Shown in pieces: positions 8,427 to 17,749 of a stretch of 64,000 nucleotides of DNA. Numbering within the stretch: the first letter of the stretch is position 1; each line of letters begins with the position of its first letter. This DNA is from Bin87 sp026710825 (GTDB lineage: Bacteria > Chloroflexota > Dehalococcoidia > Lucifugimonadales > UBA3495). The DNA is taken from contig OZ247427.1 of NCBI GenBank assembly GCA_965232815.1, positions 2,852,001-2,916,000 on the forward strand, read 5' to 3'. A program made the position numbers and the translations under genes. The notes beneath the pieces are model-generated. The model worked only from the letters and a program-made list of their open reading frames with translations, was not told where the DNA came from and ran no database searches.

Positions 8427-9206
8427 ATGCAGTATAGCAACATTACGCTGTCACGAATGGACAAAGTTGCAACGATTCGATTGAATCGTCCGGATGCCCT
8501 GAACGCGCTGAGTCCCGACCTGCTGGGCGAATTCGCCCACGCCACCCAAGACGTTGGTCATGACCCCGACCTGAAAGCGTTGGTGATTCGAGGAGAGGGC
8601 CGAGGGTTCTGCGCTGGGGCGGACCTGCTCTTTTTTGACGAGGCTCTCGACAACCTATCGCTGTTGCCCGGTTACATACAGGACCTGAACAACGCTCTTT
8701 GCGGGCTCGAGGAACTGCCGATACCGACGGTGGCAGCGGTACATGGATACGCGCTGGCCGGGGGCATGGAATTAATGATGGCCTGCGACATGGCGATTGT
8801 TGCCGACGATGCCCGCATCGGGGACCAACACGCCAACTTCGGCCTGATTCCAGGAGGCGGTTCGACTCAACGCCTGCCGCGTCGAGTCGGCATGCCACGG
8901 GCGATGGAATTGCTAACCACGGGTCGTTGGCTTTCTGGGCCAGAGGCGGTGGAATGGGGGCTAGCGCTGCGGTCCGTACCGGCGGAGTCTATCGAGGACG
9001 AGTTAGAATCGCTGCTGGCGGGCTTGCGCACCAAAAGCAGAACCGGGTTAGCTCTGATGAAATCTCTCGCTCGTGCCAGCCAGGATGTGCCGCTCAGAGA
9101 TGGGGTGGCGTTGGAGGGTGCGACGTTTGCTCGTCTGTTTGGCACCTCTCCGCATCCAAGGGAGGGGATCACCGCGTTCAAGGAGAAGCGCCAGCCCGAA
9201 TTTTAA
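8427..9206 (+). CDS. Enoyl-CoA hydratase/isomerase family protein
   Basis: A 259-aa crotonase-fold protein. The oxyanion-hole segments are typical: RGFCAGADLLFF and AVHGYALAGGMELMMACDMAI. The first catalytic Glu of classic hydratases would fall in the ...DQHANFGLIPGGGSTQRLPR stretch, where the usual F-x-x-P-E-x-x-L-G is F-G-L-I-P-G-G-G-S, a form common in crotonases. The substrate is a CoA thioester of unknown acyl chain. GGAG precedes the start. metF follows 28 nt later on the same strand. Confidence 0.88.
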   Translation: MQYSNITLSRMDKVATIRLNRPDALNALSPDLLGEFAHATQDVGHDPDLKALVIRGEGRGFCAGADLLFFDEALDNLSLLPGYIQDLNNALCGLEELPIPTVAAVHGYALAGGMELMMACDMAIVADDARIGDQHANFGLIPGGGSTQRLPRRVGMPRAMELLTTGRWLSGPEAVEWGLALRSVPAESIEDELESLLAGLRTKSRTGLALMKSLARASQDVPLRDGVALEGATFARLFGTSPHPREGITAFKEKRQPEF

Positions 9207-9234
9207 ACCGAATGACAGAGTACAGGACGAAGAT

Positions 9235-10122
9235 TTGAAGATCAGAGACATTCTTAACCAACGACGCACGATATCATTCGAGTTCTTCCCGCCCAGGGAA
9301 GCGGATGGCGTTCCGGACGTCATAGACGTCATAGAGGGCCTGCAGCAATTCAACCCCGACTTTGTATCAGTGACGTACGGAGCAGGCGGGGGGACCAGGG
9401 CCTTCACAGAAGAGATCACGATGAGGTTGAAAGCCGAAACTCCCCTGGAGGTGATGGCGCACCTGACGTGCGTGTCCCAAACTCGCACCGAAGTCCACGG
9501 CGTCCTAAAACGGCTGCAAACGGCAGGCATCGAAAATGTCATCGCCCTACGAGGTGACCGGCCAGCGGACGCCGAATCTTCCGACCCGGGCCCGGATGAA
9601 TTCCCGCACGCGTCGGATTTGATCACCCACATACGCGACAATTTCGATTTCGGAGTAGCCGGCGCATGTTATCCAGAAGGGCACACCGAATCGGATAATC
9701 TGGATACGGACATCGCATACGCGCGGATGAAGCAGGACCTGGGGGCGGACTTCCTGATCACGCAGTTGTTCTACGACAACTCGTACTTCTTTGATTTCCA
9801 GGAGCGCGCGGCCGCCGCCGGAATCACAGTACCGGTAATCCCGGGGGTACTTCCGATCCTGAGCACCCCGCAAATCCGTCGATTTACCTCCCTTTGCGGC
9901 GCGACCATTCCTGCCGAATTGGACGCGCAATTGGAGCGTCACGCCGAAGACAACCGGGCGGTGCGCGAAATCGGGATTGAACACGCGACGAGGCAGGCCG
10001 AGGAGCTTTGGGCGCACGATGTTCCGGGTATTCACTTTTATGTGTTGAACCGCCGCTATTCCATATCGCACATCCTCCGGGATCTAAACATCGTGGAACA
10101 CTCGGGGAACCCGGCCGATTAG
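9235..10122 (+). CDS. metF: Methylenetetrahydrofolate reductase
   Basis: A 295-aa MetF protein reducing 5,10-methylene-THF to 5-methyl-THF for methionine synthesis. RRTISFEFFPPREADGV carries the catalytic Glu at the end of strand 1; VSVTYGAGGG, HLTCV, NVIALRGDRPAD and KQDLGADFLITQLFYDN follow in family order, and the length is normal. The TTG at 9235 is taken as the start because the frame upstream lies within the hydratase gene and AGGA sits 8 nt before it. FAD is the expected cofactor. The C-terminal GIHFYVLNR segment is conserved. Confidence 0.93.
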   Translation: MKIRDILNQRRTISFEFFPPREADGVPDVIDVIEGLQQFNPDFVSVTYGAGGGTRAFTEEITMRLKAETPLEVMAHLTCVSQTRTEVHGVLKRLQTAGIENVIALRGDRPADAESSDPGPDEFPHASDLITHIRDNFDFGVAGACYPEGHTESDNLDTDIAYARMKQDLGADFLITQLFYDNSYFFDFQERAAAAGITVPVIPGVLPILSTPQIRRFTSLCGATIPAELDAQLERHAEDNRAVREIGIEHATRQAEELWAHDVPGIHFYVLNRRYSISHILRDLNIVEHSGNPAD

Positions 10123-10155
10123 CGAGCGGCTGTAGGCTCAGGACTCAACCCCGAC

Positions 10156-10590
10156 ATGCTGACTACCGGAGTAGATTTCATCGAGATTGACCGCGTGGCC
10201 GGCGTGCTGGAGCGACACGGAGACCGGTTCCTGCGGCGTGTGTTCACACCGGGGGAGATCGCTTACTGCAGAGGTCGCGCGCCCAACCTTGCCGCCCGAT
10301 TCGCTGCCAAAGAGGCGGTGATGAAATCGTTGGGAACGGGGTTTAGAGGGGTGGGTTGGCGTGATGTTGAGGTGGTGCGGGCGCCGAGCGGCGCACCGAG
10401 CGCGCGATTGCACGGCCGGGCGCTGCGGCGCGCCGAAAGATTGGGGATAACCGAGATCGCGATCAGCCTTTCGCATTCACGCGGATTTGCCATGGTGGTC
10501 GCCGTAGCGTCGCGGCCAGACAGCGCCGAAATTCGGCAAGCCATCGAGGACACCCTGTGGGGAGAATCGGTGGCACCCGAGTCAAGCTGA
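10156..10590 (+). CDS. acpS: Holo-[acyl-carrier-protein] synthase
   Basis: A 144-aa AcpS-type 4'-phosphopantetheinyl transferase that activates acyl carrier protein from CoA. The Mg-binding motif GVDFIEIDRV opens the protein, RFAAKEAVMKSLGTG is the second motif, and ISLSHSRGFAMVVAVA closes it. The approximately 20-residue tail is slightly longer than usual. The neighbouring NAD(P)HX repair gene 43 nt downstream is a common companion of acpS. Confidence 0.92.
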   Translation: MLTTGVDFIEIDRVAGVLERHGDRFLRRVFTPGEIAYCRGRAPNLAARFAAKEAVMKSLGTGFRGVGWRDVEVVRAPSGAPSARLHGRALRRAERLGITEIAISLSHSRGFAMVVAVASRPDSAEIRQAIEDTLWGESVAPESS

Positions 10591-10633
10591 CGCTAGCCGT
10601 GAGCAGGGCGACAGAGGCGCGGGGAATTTCGCG

Positions 10634-12235
10634 GTGGTGTTGACCCCGACCAAAGTAGTTACCGTCGCGCAAATGCAGGCGCTGGAGTCTGCCTCCGAAC
10701 GGCTGGGGGTCAGCACCGATACGCTGATGGAAAACGCCGGGTTGGAGTGCGCCCGATTTGTCCGGCAGCACATGCGGGGAGCGGCGGGACGAAAGGTCCT
10801 GCTGTTGATTGGGCCCGGAAACAACGGCGCTGACGGGTTGGTGATCGCGAGGCATCTGCAACGCTGGGGAGCGGACACCTGTTGCTATGTGGTTCGCGGT
10901 AGGCCGGCGGAAGATCCGAAAATGGTGGCCGCGTTGGCGTTTGGCGTGAGTGTCACGCACGCAGAAGACGACCCTGATTTCAGCGCGTTGAGGGGTTGGT
11001 TGTCGAGTTCATCCGCGGTGGTGGACGCGATATTGGGAGCGGGTCGATACCGACCGCTTGAGGGTCCGGTAAAGGCGGTAGCGGAAACGATCAACGACCA
11101 CGCGAGGAGTGACACTGCGGGCGGCGTCATCAGCATAGATTTGCCGACGGGAGTACACCCCGACACGGGCGAGGCAGACGACGATACCATCGTCGCCGAT
11201 GTGACCCTGGCACTGTGCTATCCCAAGTTCGGGATCGCGAATTTCCCGGGCGCAGGCCGCGCAGGGCGAATAGTCGTGCTGGACGTCGGACTACACCAGG
11301 CAGCGGCGGATGGGATGGACCTGCCGGTGGAATGGATGGACGCAGCAACCGCCCGGGATTTGCTGCCGAATCGCAGATTGGATTCACATAAGGGCACGTA
11401 CGGCCACCTGCTGGTCATCGCGGGTTCACGGAATTTCGTGGGAGCATCTGCGCTGGCGGCCACTGCGGCGCATCGAGTTGGCGCAGGGTTGGTTACGCTG
11501 GCCACCCCAAAATCGGTGTACCCGATAGTGGCATCCAAGCTCACAGAGACCATCCATTTGCCGTTGCCCGAGGATGGCGACGGCAGGGTGGATGCTTCGG
11601 CCGCGCGGTTGATACGAGAGCGAATCGCAGGGTACTCCGCGTTGGCCGTGGGATGCGGGTTGGGTTGGTCTGATGGAACCGTTGAATTCATAGAGCAGTT
11701 GTTGTTGAACGACGGCGACCAACCAACCTTACCGACCGTGATAGATGCAGACGGACTAAACTGCCTATCCCGGTGCGATGATTGGCCACGGCGACTTTCC
11801 GCCCCAGCGGTATTGACGCCGCATCCCGGTGAGATGGCAACCCTGACGGGACAACCGACCGTTGAGGTCCAATCCGACAGGCTGGCGACGGCGACGAATT
11901 TTGCAAAACAATGGAGACAGGCAATGCTGCTGAAGGGGGCGCACAGCCTGGTCGCTGCGCCGGACTCGCGCACGACCGTACTGCCTTTCGCGAATCCCGC
12001 ACTGGCGGCCGGCGGCACGGGCGACGTGTTGACCGGGTTGATTGGCGGTCTACTGGCGCAAGGATCGGCCACGTATGACGCGGCCAGGCTCGGGGGGTTC
12101 CTGCACGGGACGGCGGGGGAGGAGGCCAAGGCCGAGATGGGTACCTCAGGCGTCTTGGCGACAGACCTTTTGCACCGCATTCCACGGTTGATGGAGGATC
12201 TGCGGGCGCGTTTACCCCGTACTCGTGGGGATTGA
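10634..12235 (+). CDS. nnr: Bifunctional NAD(P)H-hydrate epimerase / ADP-dependent dehydratase
   Basis: A 533-aa fusion of the YjeF_N epimerase (NnrE) and the ribokinase-like dehydratase (NnrD), which repair hydrated NADH/NADPH. The N-terminal half has LIGPGNNGADGLVIARHL and SIDLPTGVHPDTGE; the C-terminal half has GTYGHLLVIAGS, AALAATAAHRVGAGLVTLATP, LTPHPGEMATL, LKGAHSLV and NPALAAGGTGDVLTGLIGG. The start is GTG. The next gene starts one base after its stop, so the two are translationally coupled. Confidence 0.93.
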   Translation: MVLTPTKVVTVAQMQALESASERLGVSTDTLMENAGLECARFVRQHMRGAAGRKVLLLIGPGNNGADGLVIARHLQRWGADTCCYVVRGRPAEDPKMVAALAFGVSVTHAEDDPDFSALRGWLSSSSAVVDAILGAGRYRPLEGPVKAVAETINDHARSDTAGGVISIDLPTGVHPDTGEADDDTIVADVTLALCYPKFGIANFPGAGRAGRIVVLDVGLHQAAADGMDLPVEWMDAATARDLLPNRRLDSHKGTYGHLLVIAGSRNFVGASALAATAAHRVGAGLVTLATPKSVYPIVASKLTETIHLPLPEDGDGRVDASAARLIRERIAGYSALAVGCGLGWSDGTVEFIEQLLLNDGDQPTLPTVIDADGLNCLSRCDDWPRRLSAPAVLTPHPGEMATLTGQPTVEVQSDRLATATNFAKQWRQAMLLKGAHSLVAAPDSRTTVLPFANPALAAGGTGDVLTGLIGGLLAQGSATYDAARLGGFLHGTAGEEAKAEMGTSGVLATDLLHRIPRLMEDLRARLPRTRGD

Positions 12236-12236
12236 A

Positions 12237-12656
12237 ATGCTGAGCAACCAACAAGTTGAGCTGCTGAATCAAACTCCAGTGGGACACCTGGCGACTGCTG
12301 ATGCAGACGGACGGCCTTACGTGGTCCCGTTCTGTTTTGTGTGCAACGGCGGACGGATTTACTCTGTGCTAGACGCCAAGCCGAAAAGCTCAGACTTGAG
12401 GCGATTGCGCAGGGTGAGGAATATCGTCGATAACCCTCGAGTTTCCGTGGTGATTGACCACTACGAGGCAGATTGGTCAAAGCTCTGGTTCCTCCTGATA
12501 CAGGGGATCGCTGAACTGCTGGAGCCTTGCGTCGAACACGCTGCCGCATTGGCGGAATTGCGCGGCAAGTATCCTCAGTACCGCGACATGGACCTCGCGG
12601 ACAATCCGATGATCAGGATTACGCCCGAGCGGGTCACGGGCTGGAACGGAGGGTGA
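12237..12656 (+). CDS. PPOX-class F420-dependent family protein (TIGR03668-like)
   Basis: A 139-aa split-barrel flavin/deazaflavin-binding protein. The start MLSNQQVELLNQTPVGHLATADADG and the RPYVVPFCFV... and YSVLDAKPKSSDLRRLRRVRNI motifs match the PPOX F420-dependent subfamily, in which the basic patch in the middle binds F420. The ATG at 12237 follows the stop of nnr by one base with GGGG upstream; a GTG 12 nt earlier is possible. F420 use would be consistent with the LLM oxidoreductase gene at 24.6 kb, but F420 versus FMN is not settled by sequence alone. Confidence 0.8.
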   Translation: MLSNQQVELLNQTPVGHLATADADGRPYVVPFCFVCNGGRIYSVLDAKPKSSDLRRLRRVRNIVDNPRVSVVIDHYEADWSKLWFLLIQGIAELLEPCVEHAAALAELRGKYPQYRDMDLADNPMIRITPERVTGWNGG

Positions 12657-12737
12657 AGCGCCGAATGGCACGCGCCTTGACCCTATTCACCAGCACGCCT
12701 AGAATGCCCGCAGCCTCACAGAGTCGGCGAGGATACG

Positions 12738-13451
12738 ATGACGCAGGTGGTATTCATTCACGGCCCGGGCGCGGGCGGTTGCGCCGATTCGTACATTTAC
12801 CAGTTAAACCATTATCCGGGGAGCCTGGCCCCGCACCTACCCGGGCATCTCGACGGCGCGCCGTGCAGCAATGTGGAGCGATATACAGATTGGCTACGGG
12901 GATGGCTGCACGCTCAAGGCCACGATCACGACCTGGTCCTGAGCGGTTTCACTTTGGGCGCGTGCATCGCGATGCAGTACGCGCTGGACTATCCCGAGGA
13001 GGTCAAAGGGCTGGCGCTCATGACCATCGCCATGCGGCCCAAGCAACGCCGGCCGGGTGATCTACAGTTCCGGCTGGACGCCGCCGAAAACGACGAAACG
13101 CGCGAAAAGTGGCTAGGCATGATGGACGGCATCATGCATTTCATCGAACCTGACCTGCGCGGGAGGCTCCTGCAACGGCATCGGGAAGTCGGCCCGGTGG
13201 CGCAATATCAGGACCTAGTGGCGATCGATCACTTTGATGTGCGGGACCGCATCCACAGCCTGAAGACTCCTCTGCTATTGGTGCAGGGAGTGGACGACCC
13301 GCTAGCCACCGGAAACTACGAAGATGAGATTCATCGCGCGGTGCCCGGTTCCAAGCTGATCAAAATGAAAGACGCGGGCCATTTTCCGATGGTGGAAAAA
13401 CCTGACGAATTCAACGGGGCGCTGGACGCATTCCTTGCGGAAATAGACTGA
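12738..13451 (+). CDS. Alpha/beta-hydrolase fold protein with Thr at the nucleophile position
   Basis: A 237-aa single-domain alpha/beta hydrolase. The oxyanion-side HGPGAGG motif, the late LLLVQGVDDPLATGNYEDE (acid) and DAGHFPMVEKPDEF (His) are in place. At the nucleophile elbow the sequence is LSGFTLGACIAMQYA, so the expected Ser of G-x-S-x-G is Thr; the codon is ACT. A Thr nucleophile is rare in this fold, so the protein may have lost hydrolysis or act otherwise. AGGA precedes the ATG. Substrate is unknown. Confidence 0.8.
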   Translation: MTQVVFIHGPGAGGCADSYIYQLNHYPGSLAPHLPGHLDGAPCSNVERYTDWLRGWLHAQGHDHDLVLSGFTLGACIAMQYALDYPEEVKGLALMTIAMRPKQRRPGDLQFRLDAAENDETREKWLGMMDGIMHFIEPDLRGRLLQRHREVGPVAQYQDLVAIDHFDVRDRIHSLKTPLLLVQGVDDPLATGNYEDEIHRAVPGSKLIKMKDAGHFPMVEKPDEFNGALDAFLAEID

Positions 13452-13543
13452 GCGAAAACGTACGCATGTCATGGCGTTGACATAAGTCAGTTGACCGTGA
13501 TGCGTCGTGCCCCCACGCCAACCGAACCTGGAGGAACAAAATC

Positions 13544-15190
13544 GTGGACGGAGTTACCGCTGTAGCGAACGTATTGAAAATGGAGGGAGTGGACTGGATT
13601 GCAGTCATGCCGTCCAACCCGCTGATCGAAGCGGCTGCCATCGCGGGCATCCGGCCGGTGGTGTGCAGGCAGGAGCGTACCGGCGTGCACATGGCCGACG
13701 GATTTTCGCGCATCACGAATGGCAAGAAGATCGGGATTTTCCTGGCACAGAACGGGCCCGGCGCGGAAAACGCGTTTGGCGGCGTTGCCCAGGCGTACGC
13801 AGACTCGGTGCCGATCCTGGTATTGCCGGCGGGAGTGGCAAGGAATCGCATCGGCGTGGAACCCAACTTCCATCCGGTTAGAGCGTACGAATCCATCACC
13901 AAATGGGCGGCGCACGTGAACTTCGCGGATCGGGTTCCCGAGTTGATGAGGCAGGCGTTCACCAAGCTGCGGTCCGGAAAGCCGGGCCCGGTGCTTTTGG
14001 AGATTCCGTCGGATCTGTCGTCGGATCAGATTAGCGAAGAGGATTTTGACTACATTCCGCCGGTGCACATGCGGGTCGCGGCGGATCCGGCCGCGGTGAC
14101 TCGGGCGGCCCGAGGTTTCATGTCGGCACAACGGCCGGTGATAATCGCCGGACAGGGAGTGCTGTACGCCGAGGCCACGGACGAGCTGATGGAGTTGGCG
14201 GAGCTTTTGCAGATTCCGGTGATGACGACGCTGGAAGGCAAGAGTGCGTTCCCGGAGAATCACCCGCTCTCGCTGGGTGTAGGCGGCTCCAGTCAAACCG
14301 GGCCGGTACACCGATTCCTGACCAACGCGGACGTCGTGTTCGGCGCCGGGGTCAGCTTTACCAAGAGCAGTTTCACGGTACCGATACCGGCGGGGAAAAC
14401 GCTGATCCACCTCACGAACGGGGACAGCGACATCAACAAGGACTACCGGACTGAATACCCGATCCTGGGCGACGCCAAGCTCGCTTTGCGGCAATTCATC
14501 GATGAACTGAAGGCGCAGGGCGTCCAACAGCGTCCCCAGAACCAAGAGTTGGCGGATGAGATCACCTCGAGCCGCGAGGCATGGATGGCGGAATGGCTGC
14601 CGCGCCTCACCAGCAACGAGGTGCCTTTGAATCCGTACCGGGTGGTGTGGGACATCATGCACACCGTCGATCTGGATAACACCATCGTGACGCACGAGTC
14701 GGGGAGCCCGCGGGAGCAGGTGTCGCCGTTCTGGGAAGCCCGGGCGCCGCGCAGCTTCATCGGTTGGGGCAAATCAACCCAGTTGGGATACAGCCTGGGA
14801 TTGGCGATGGGCGCCAAGATGGCTGCGCCGGAGAAGATGGTGATCAACTTCATGGGTGATGCCGCATTCGGAATGGTGGGGCTGGACGTTGAAACGGCGG
14901 TCAGGGCCAACATTCCGATCACCACGGTGGTGATGAACAACTCCACCATGGCGATATATCCGGACAGCCGGATTCCGACGGCGGTGGAACGCTATGGACT
15001 GAAAGATCTCAGCGGTGACTTCTACCAGGTTGCAGTGGCGTTGGGAGCATACGCCGAGCAAATCCACACGCCTGATGAGATCAAACCGGCGATGCAACGG
15101 GCCATGCAGGCGAACGCTGACGGACGCCCCGCTCTGCTGGAGTTCATCACCAAGGAAGAGGGTACGTTCTCAAAGTTCCGGTTCGATTAG
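13544..15190 (+). CDS. Thiamine-pyrophosphate-requiring enzyme (acetolactate-synthase-like)
   Basis: A 548-aa TPP enzyme with the three-domain order of the acetohydroxyacid synthase/pyruvate oxidase group: N-terminal PYR domain with the cofactor-activating Glu in CRQERTGVHMADGFSR, a central domain (RPVIIAGQGVLYAEATDEL), and a C-terminal PP domain with the GDG-type motif written GDAAFGMVGLDVETAVRANI...NN. The start is GTG with GGAGGAAC 8 nt upstream. FAD-site residues are not recognisable, and no small regulatory subunit gene adjoins it, so ordinary acetolactate synthase is less likely; the substrate is unknown. Confidence 0.82.
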   Translation: MDGVTAVANVLKMEGVDWIAVMPSNPLIEAAAIAGIRPVVCRQERTGVHMADGFSRITNGKKIGIFLAQNGPGAENAFGGVAQAYADSVPILVLPAGVARNRIGVEPNFHPVRAYESITKWAAHVNFADRVPELMRQAFTKLRSGKPGPVLLEIPSDLSSDQISEEDFDYIPPVHMRVAADPAAVTRAARGFMSAQRPVIIAGQGVLYAEATDELMELAELLQIPVMTTLEGKSAFPENHPLSLGVGGSSQTGPVHRFLTNADVVFGAGVSFTKSSFTVPIPAGKTLIHLTNGDSDINKDYRTEYPILGDAKLALRQFIDELKAQGVQQRPQNQELADEITSSREAWMAEWLPRLTSNEVPLNPYRVVWDIMHTVDLDNTIVTHESGSPREQVSPFWEARAPRSFIGWGKSTQLGYSLGLAMGAKMAAPEKMVINFMGDAAFGMVGLDVETAVRANIPITTVVMNNSTMAIYPDSRIPTAVERYGLKDLSGDFYQVAVALGAYAEQIHTPDEIKPAMQRAMQANADGRPALLEFITKEEGTFSKFRFD

Positions 15191-15223
15191 GGCACCCTGG
15201 CCGGGAAACCTGTTACTTCAACC

Positions 15224-15247
15224 AGGGGCGGATCAAGGTTCGCCCCT
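15224..15247 (+). terminator. Hairpin after the TPP enzyme gene
   Basis: AGGGGCG pairs with CGCCCCT around a 10-nt loop and is followed by GATTTGTTG. Its GGGGCG arms resemble the dispersed palindromes in this window. Confidence 0.5.
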
Positions 15248-15299
15248 GATTTGTTGTCGCTCCCACCAGATACCCTCACCAAATAACGGACTTCCAAAC

Positions 15300-16409
15300 T
15301 TGGCCGACGCACTGAACATTCCGGAGGATCGAGACGCCCTAACCGCGGACTGGCTTCGACGGGCTTTGAGCGTCGGGGCGGGGTCGTTCGTCCCACCGAT
15401 ACACGACGTAGCCTACGAGGAGATCGGCGCAGGGGTTGGCATGGTGGGGAGTATCGTCCGGTGCTATCTGACCTACCGAAGCGGAGAGGGTTTCGCCCCT
15501 TCCAGCGTCATCGCCAAGCAACCGAGTTCGGACGGCAATACCAGGCGAACCGCCCGTCAACTTAGATTGTACGAGCGCGAGTGGGATTTTTATCGCGTGC
15601 TGGCGCCGGTTGCACCGGTGCGGTCGCCTTCGCTGATGTATGGCGACTTTGATCCGTGCACGCACAACTTTGTCCTGATACTTGAAGACCTGGGACACAT
15701 GAGAACGGCGGATCAAGTGGATGGAGCCAGCGAACGGCAGGCGATGGCAGCGATCCGCGCGGCCGGCCGCTTGCACGGGCAGTTTTGGGATCGGGTGGAC
15801 CAGCCGCCAGTAGCGGCCGTCCACAGCCCGCCGGCGCCGGAACATCATGCGATGACTCAATCTGTGTACCGCCGCAGCCTTCCCAAGGCGTTTGATCTCT
15901 TCAGCGACCAGTTTTCGGCACCGATGCGCAGGCTGGCGGAATCCTACGGCTCCTGTCTTGCTGAGCACGCCGCCGCGATGACCAACAGAGCGCAGACCTT
16001 AATCCACGGCGATTTCCGGTTAGACAATATGTTCTTCGACGACGGTGATGATCCTGGCGTCGCGCTGGTTGATTGGCAGGTTAGCGGCGTCGGGAGCGGT
16101 CTGTATGACATTGCGTATTTTCTGTCGTCAAGCGTTACAACCGAAGTCCGTCGCTCGATCGAACGGGACGCGCTCGAGATGTACCGGGAGGTTGTCAATA
16201 GCAACCGGCCCGGGAGCCTGACAGCTGATGGATGTTGGCGTTCCTATCGACAGGCCATGCTTGCATGCTTCCGGGTCCCAATCATCGCTGGGGGTCAGCT
16301 GGACCTCACCAACGAAAGGAGTCGGCGGCTGGCTGAGGTGTTTCTGCAGCGCACCCTAACGGCCATGGACGATCTGGACGCAGGCGAATGTCTCACGTCT
16401 GAGGCGTAG
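15300..16409 (+). CDS. Phosphotransferase (APH / ecdysteroid-kinase-like family)
   Basis: A protein of about 369 aa of the aminoglycoside-phosphotransferase-like kinase superfamily. The Brenner motif is intact (LIHGDFRLDNMFFDD, catalytic Asp) as is the metal-binding Asp in VALVDWQVSG. An N-terminal lobe with a Lys in SVIAKQPSSDG fits ATP binding. No ATG fits; TTG at 15300 is assigned because the frame upstream lies within the TPP gene and its terminator, but the start is uncertain. The phosphate acceptor is unknown; bacterial relatives include choline/macrolide-type kinases and domains fused to acyl-CoA dehydrogenases. Confidence 0.75.
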   Translation: MADALNIPEDRDALTADWLRRALSVGAGSFVPPIHDVAYEEIGAGVGMVGSIVRCYLTYRSGEGFAPSSVIAKQPSSDGNTRRTARQLRLYEREWDFYRVLAPVAPVRSPSLMYGDFDPCTHNFVLILEDLGHMRTADQVDGASERQAMAAIRAAGRLHGQFWDRVDQPPVAAVHSPPAPEHHAMTQSVYRRSLPKAFDLFSDQFSAPMRRLAESYGSCLAEHAAAMTNRAQTLIHGDFRLDNMFFDDGDDPGVALVDWQVSGVGSGLYDIAYFLSSSVTTEVRRSIERDALEMYREVVNSNRPGSLTADGCWRSYRQAMLACFRVPIIAGGQLDLTNERSRRLAEVFLQRTLTAMDDLDAGECLTSEA

Positions 16410-16518
16410 CGTTGGCCCAACGAATCGCGGCCGTGGGAATTGATGACAACAAGCGGTGGCACCTGGGCCGCGGAGGGTTTTACACTGCGCCGCGACGCTA
16501 ATTTCGTTGGGGTGCAAG

Positions 16519-17391
16519 ATGTTGGCCAAAGAGTTACCGGTTGGTTCGGACACCATGGAGGAGTTTCGGGCTGAACTGGATAGAATACTGTCCGGGGCAT
16601 CGGGGGAACCGGATGATGAGCCGGCGATCGAGAGGGAGTCGGAAATCCAAGCGGCCTCAGATTGTGTCCGGAGTGAACGAGCGAATTCGCTCACGGTTGC
16701 CTACCGGCCCACGATTCAAGATATGCCTTTGGGGGAGCGCCCGAGGGAACGGCTGCGAGAGCATGGGCCGCGTTATCTGAACAATGCGGAACTGGTGGCC
16801 ATCCTGCTGCGGTCAGGGATCGCCGGGGAAAACGCCATCAACGTCGCGACGAGGATCCTGGCGGAATTTGAAGGCCTGGGCGGTCTGGCGCGAGCGGGTT
16901 ACGGGGAGTTGTTTGGGCAGCGCGGGTTGAGCCATGCCAAGACGTGCGAGATACTGGCGGCATTAGAATTGGGACGGCGGATCGCATCGATGGCGCCAGA
17001 GGAGAGGACGCAAATCTCATGCCCACAGGACGCAGCCAACCTGGTGGCCGCCGAAATGTCCATCTTGCCGCAGGAACATCTGGTGGTCCTGCTACTGAAC
17101 ACCCGCAACCAGGTGGTGGGCAAGAGACAAATCTACATAGGCACGGTGAACAGCAGCGCCGTCCGTCCGGCGGAGGTTTTGCGACCGGCGGTGAGGGAGA
17201 ACGCCCCGTCGATCATCGTGATACACAATCACCCATCCGGAGATCCGTCGCCGAGCGCCGAGGACGTGTCAGTGACGCGGGACCTGTTCGACGCGGGCAA
17301 GTTGCTGGATATTGAACTTCTGGACCATTTGGTGATAGGACAGCATGGGCGCTTCGTGAGCCTGAAAGAAAAACGACTTGGGTTTGACTAA
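16519..17391 (+). CDS. radC: RadC family (JAB-domain) protein
   Basis: A 290-aa RadC protein. A variable acidic N-terminus of about 65 residues precedes the UPF0758 core: MPLGERPRERLREHGPRYL, the helix-hairpin-helix-like NNAELVAILLRSG, then the JAMM domain with EHLVVLLLNTRNQVVGK and the metal motif HNHPSGDPSPSAED. Despite the name, a DNA-repair role is not supported in model bacteria. GGGGTG precedes the ATG at 16519; upstream starts (GTG at 16456) add only unlikely sequence. Confidence 0.88.
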   Translation: MLAKELPVGSDTMEEFRAELDRILSGASGEPDDEPAIERESEIQAASDCVRSERANSLTVAYRPTIQDMPLGERPRERLREHGPRYLNNAELVAILLRSGIAGENAINVATRILAEFEGLGGLARAGYGELFGQRGLSHAKTCEILAALELGRRIASMAPEERTQISCPQDAANLVAAEMSILPQEHLVVLLLNTRNQVVGKRQIYIGTVNSSAVRPAEVLRPAVRENAPSIIVIHNHPSGDPSPSAEDVSVTRDLFDAGKLLDIELLDHLVIGQHGRFVSLKEKRLGFD

Positions 17392-17416
17392 ACTAGAGGG
17401 ACGGGGAGATCGACAG

Positions 17417-17749
17417 ATGAGCGAATATTTCATCGAGACGGAAGGCAGGGGATACAAGGAACTGGCAGAAGGGGCCCGAACCCGCACTTTCTGGGGCGCG
17501 CAGATGCTTTTCTCGCTGGTAGAGGTGGAAGCGGGAGCGCTGGTGCCGTTGCATACGCACCCACACGAGCAGGGCGGAATCATCGTGGAGGGCGAGTTGG
17601 AAATGGGGATTGGCGGAGAGGTACGCGTGCTAAAACCGGGCGACATGTACATAATCCCCGGGAACGTGGAGCACTACGCCCAAGGGCAGGGGACCAAGGC
17701 CACCGCGCTGGACATCTTCAGCCCGGTGCGCGAGGAGTTCAAATACTAG
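17417..17749 (+). CDS. Small cupin-domain protein
   Basis: A 110-aa single cupin. Metal-site motif 1 is PLHTHPHEQGGIIVEGELEMGI (H-x-H-x-[4]-E) and motif 2 is PGDMYIIPGNVEHYAQG. The ATG at 17417 has GGGGAG upstream; the frame begins earlier inside radC. These cupins have diverse roles (sugar isomerisation, dioxygenase, sensing), so no reaction is assigned. It follows radC within 25 bp and its stop overlaps the convergent hemD by 4 bp. Confidence 0.78.
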   Translation: MSEYFIETEGRGYKELAEGARTRTFWGAQMLFSLVEVEAGALVPLHTHPHEQGGIIVEGELEMGIGGEVRVLKPGDMYIIPGNVEHYAQGQGTKATALDIFSPVREEFKY

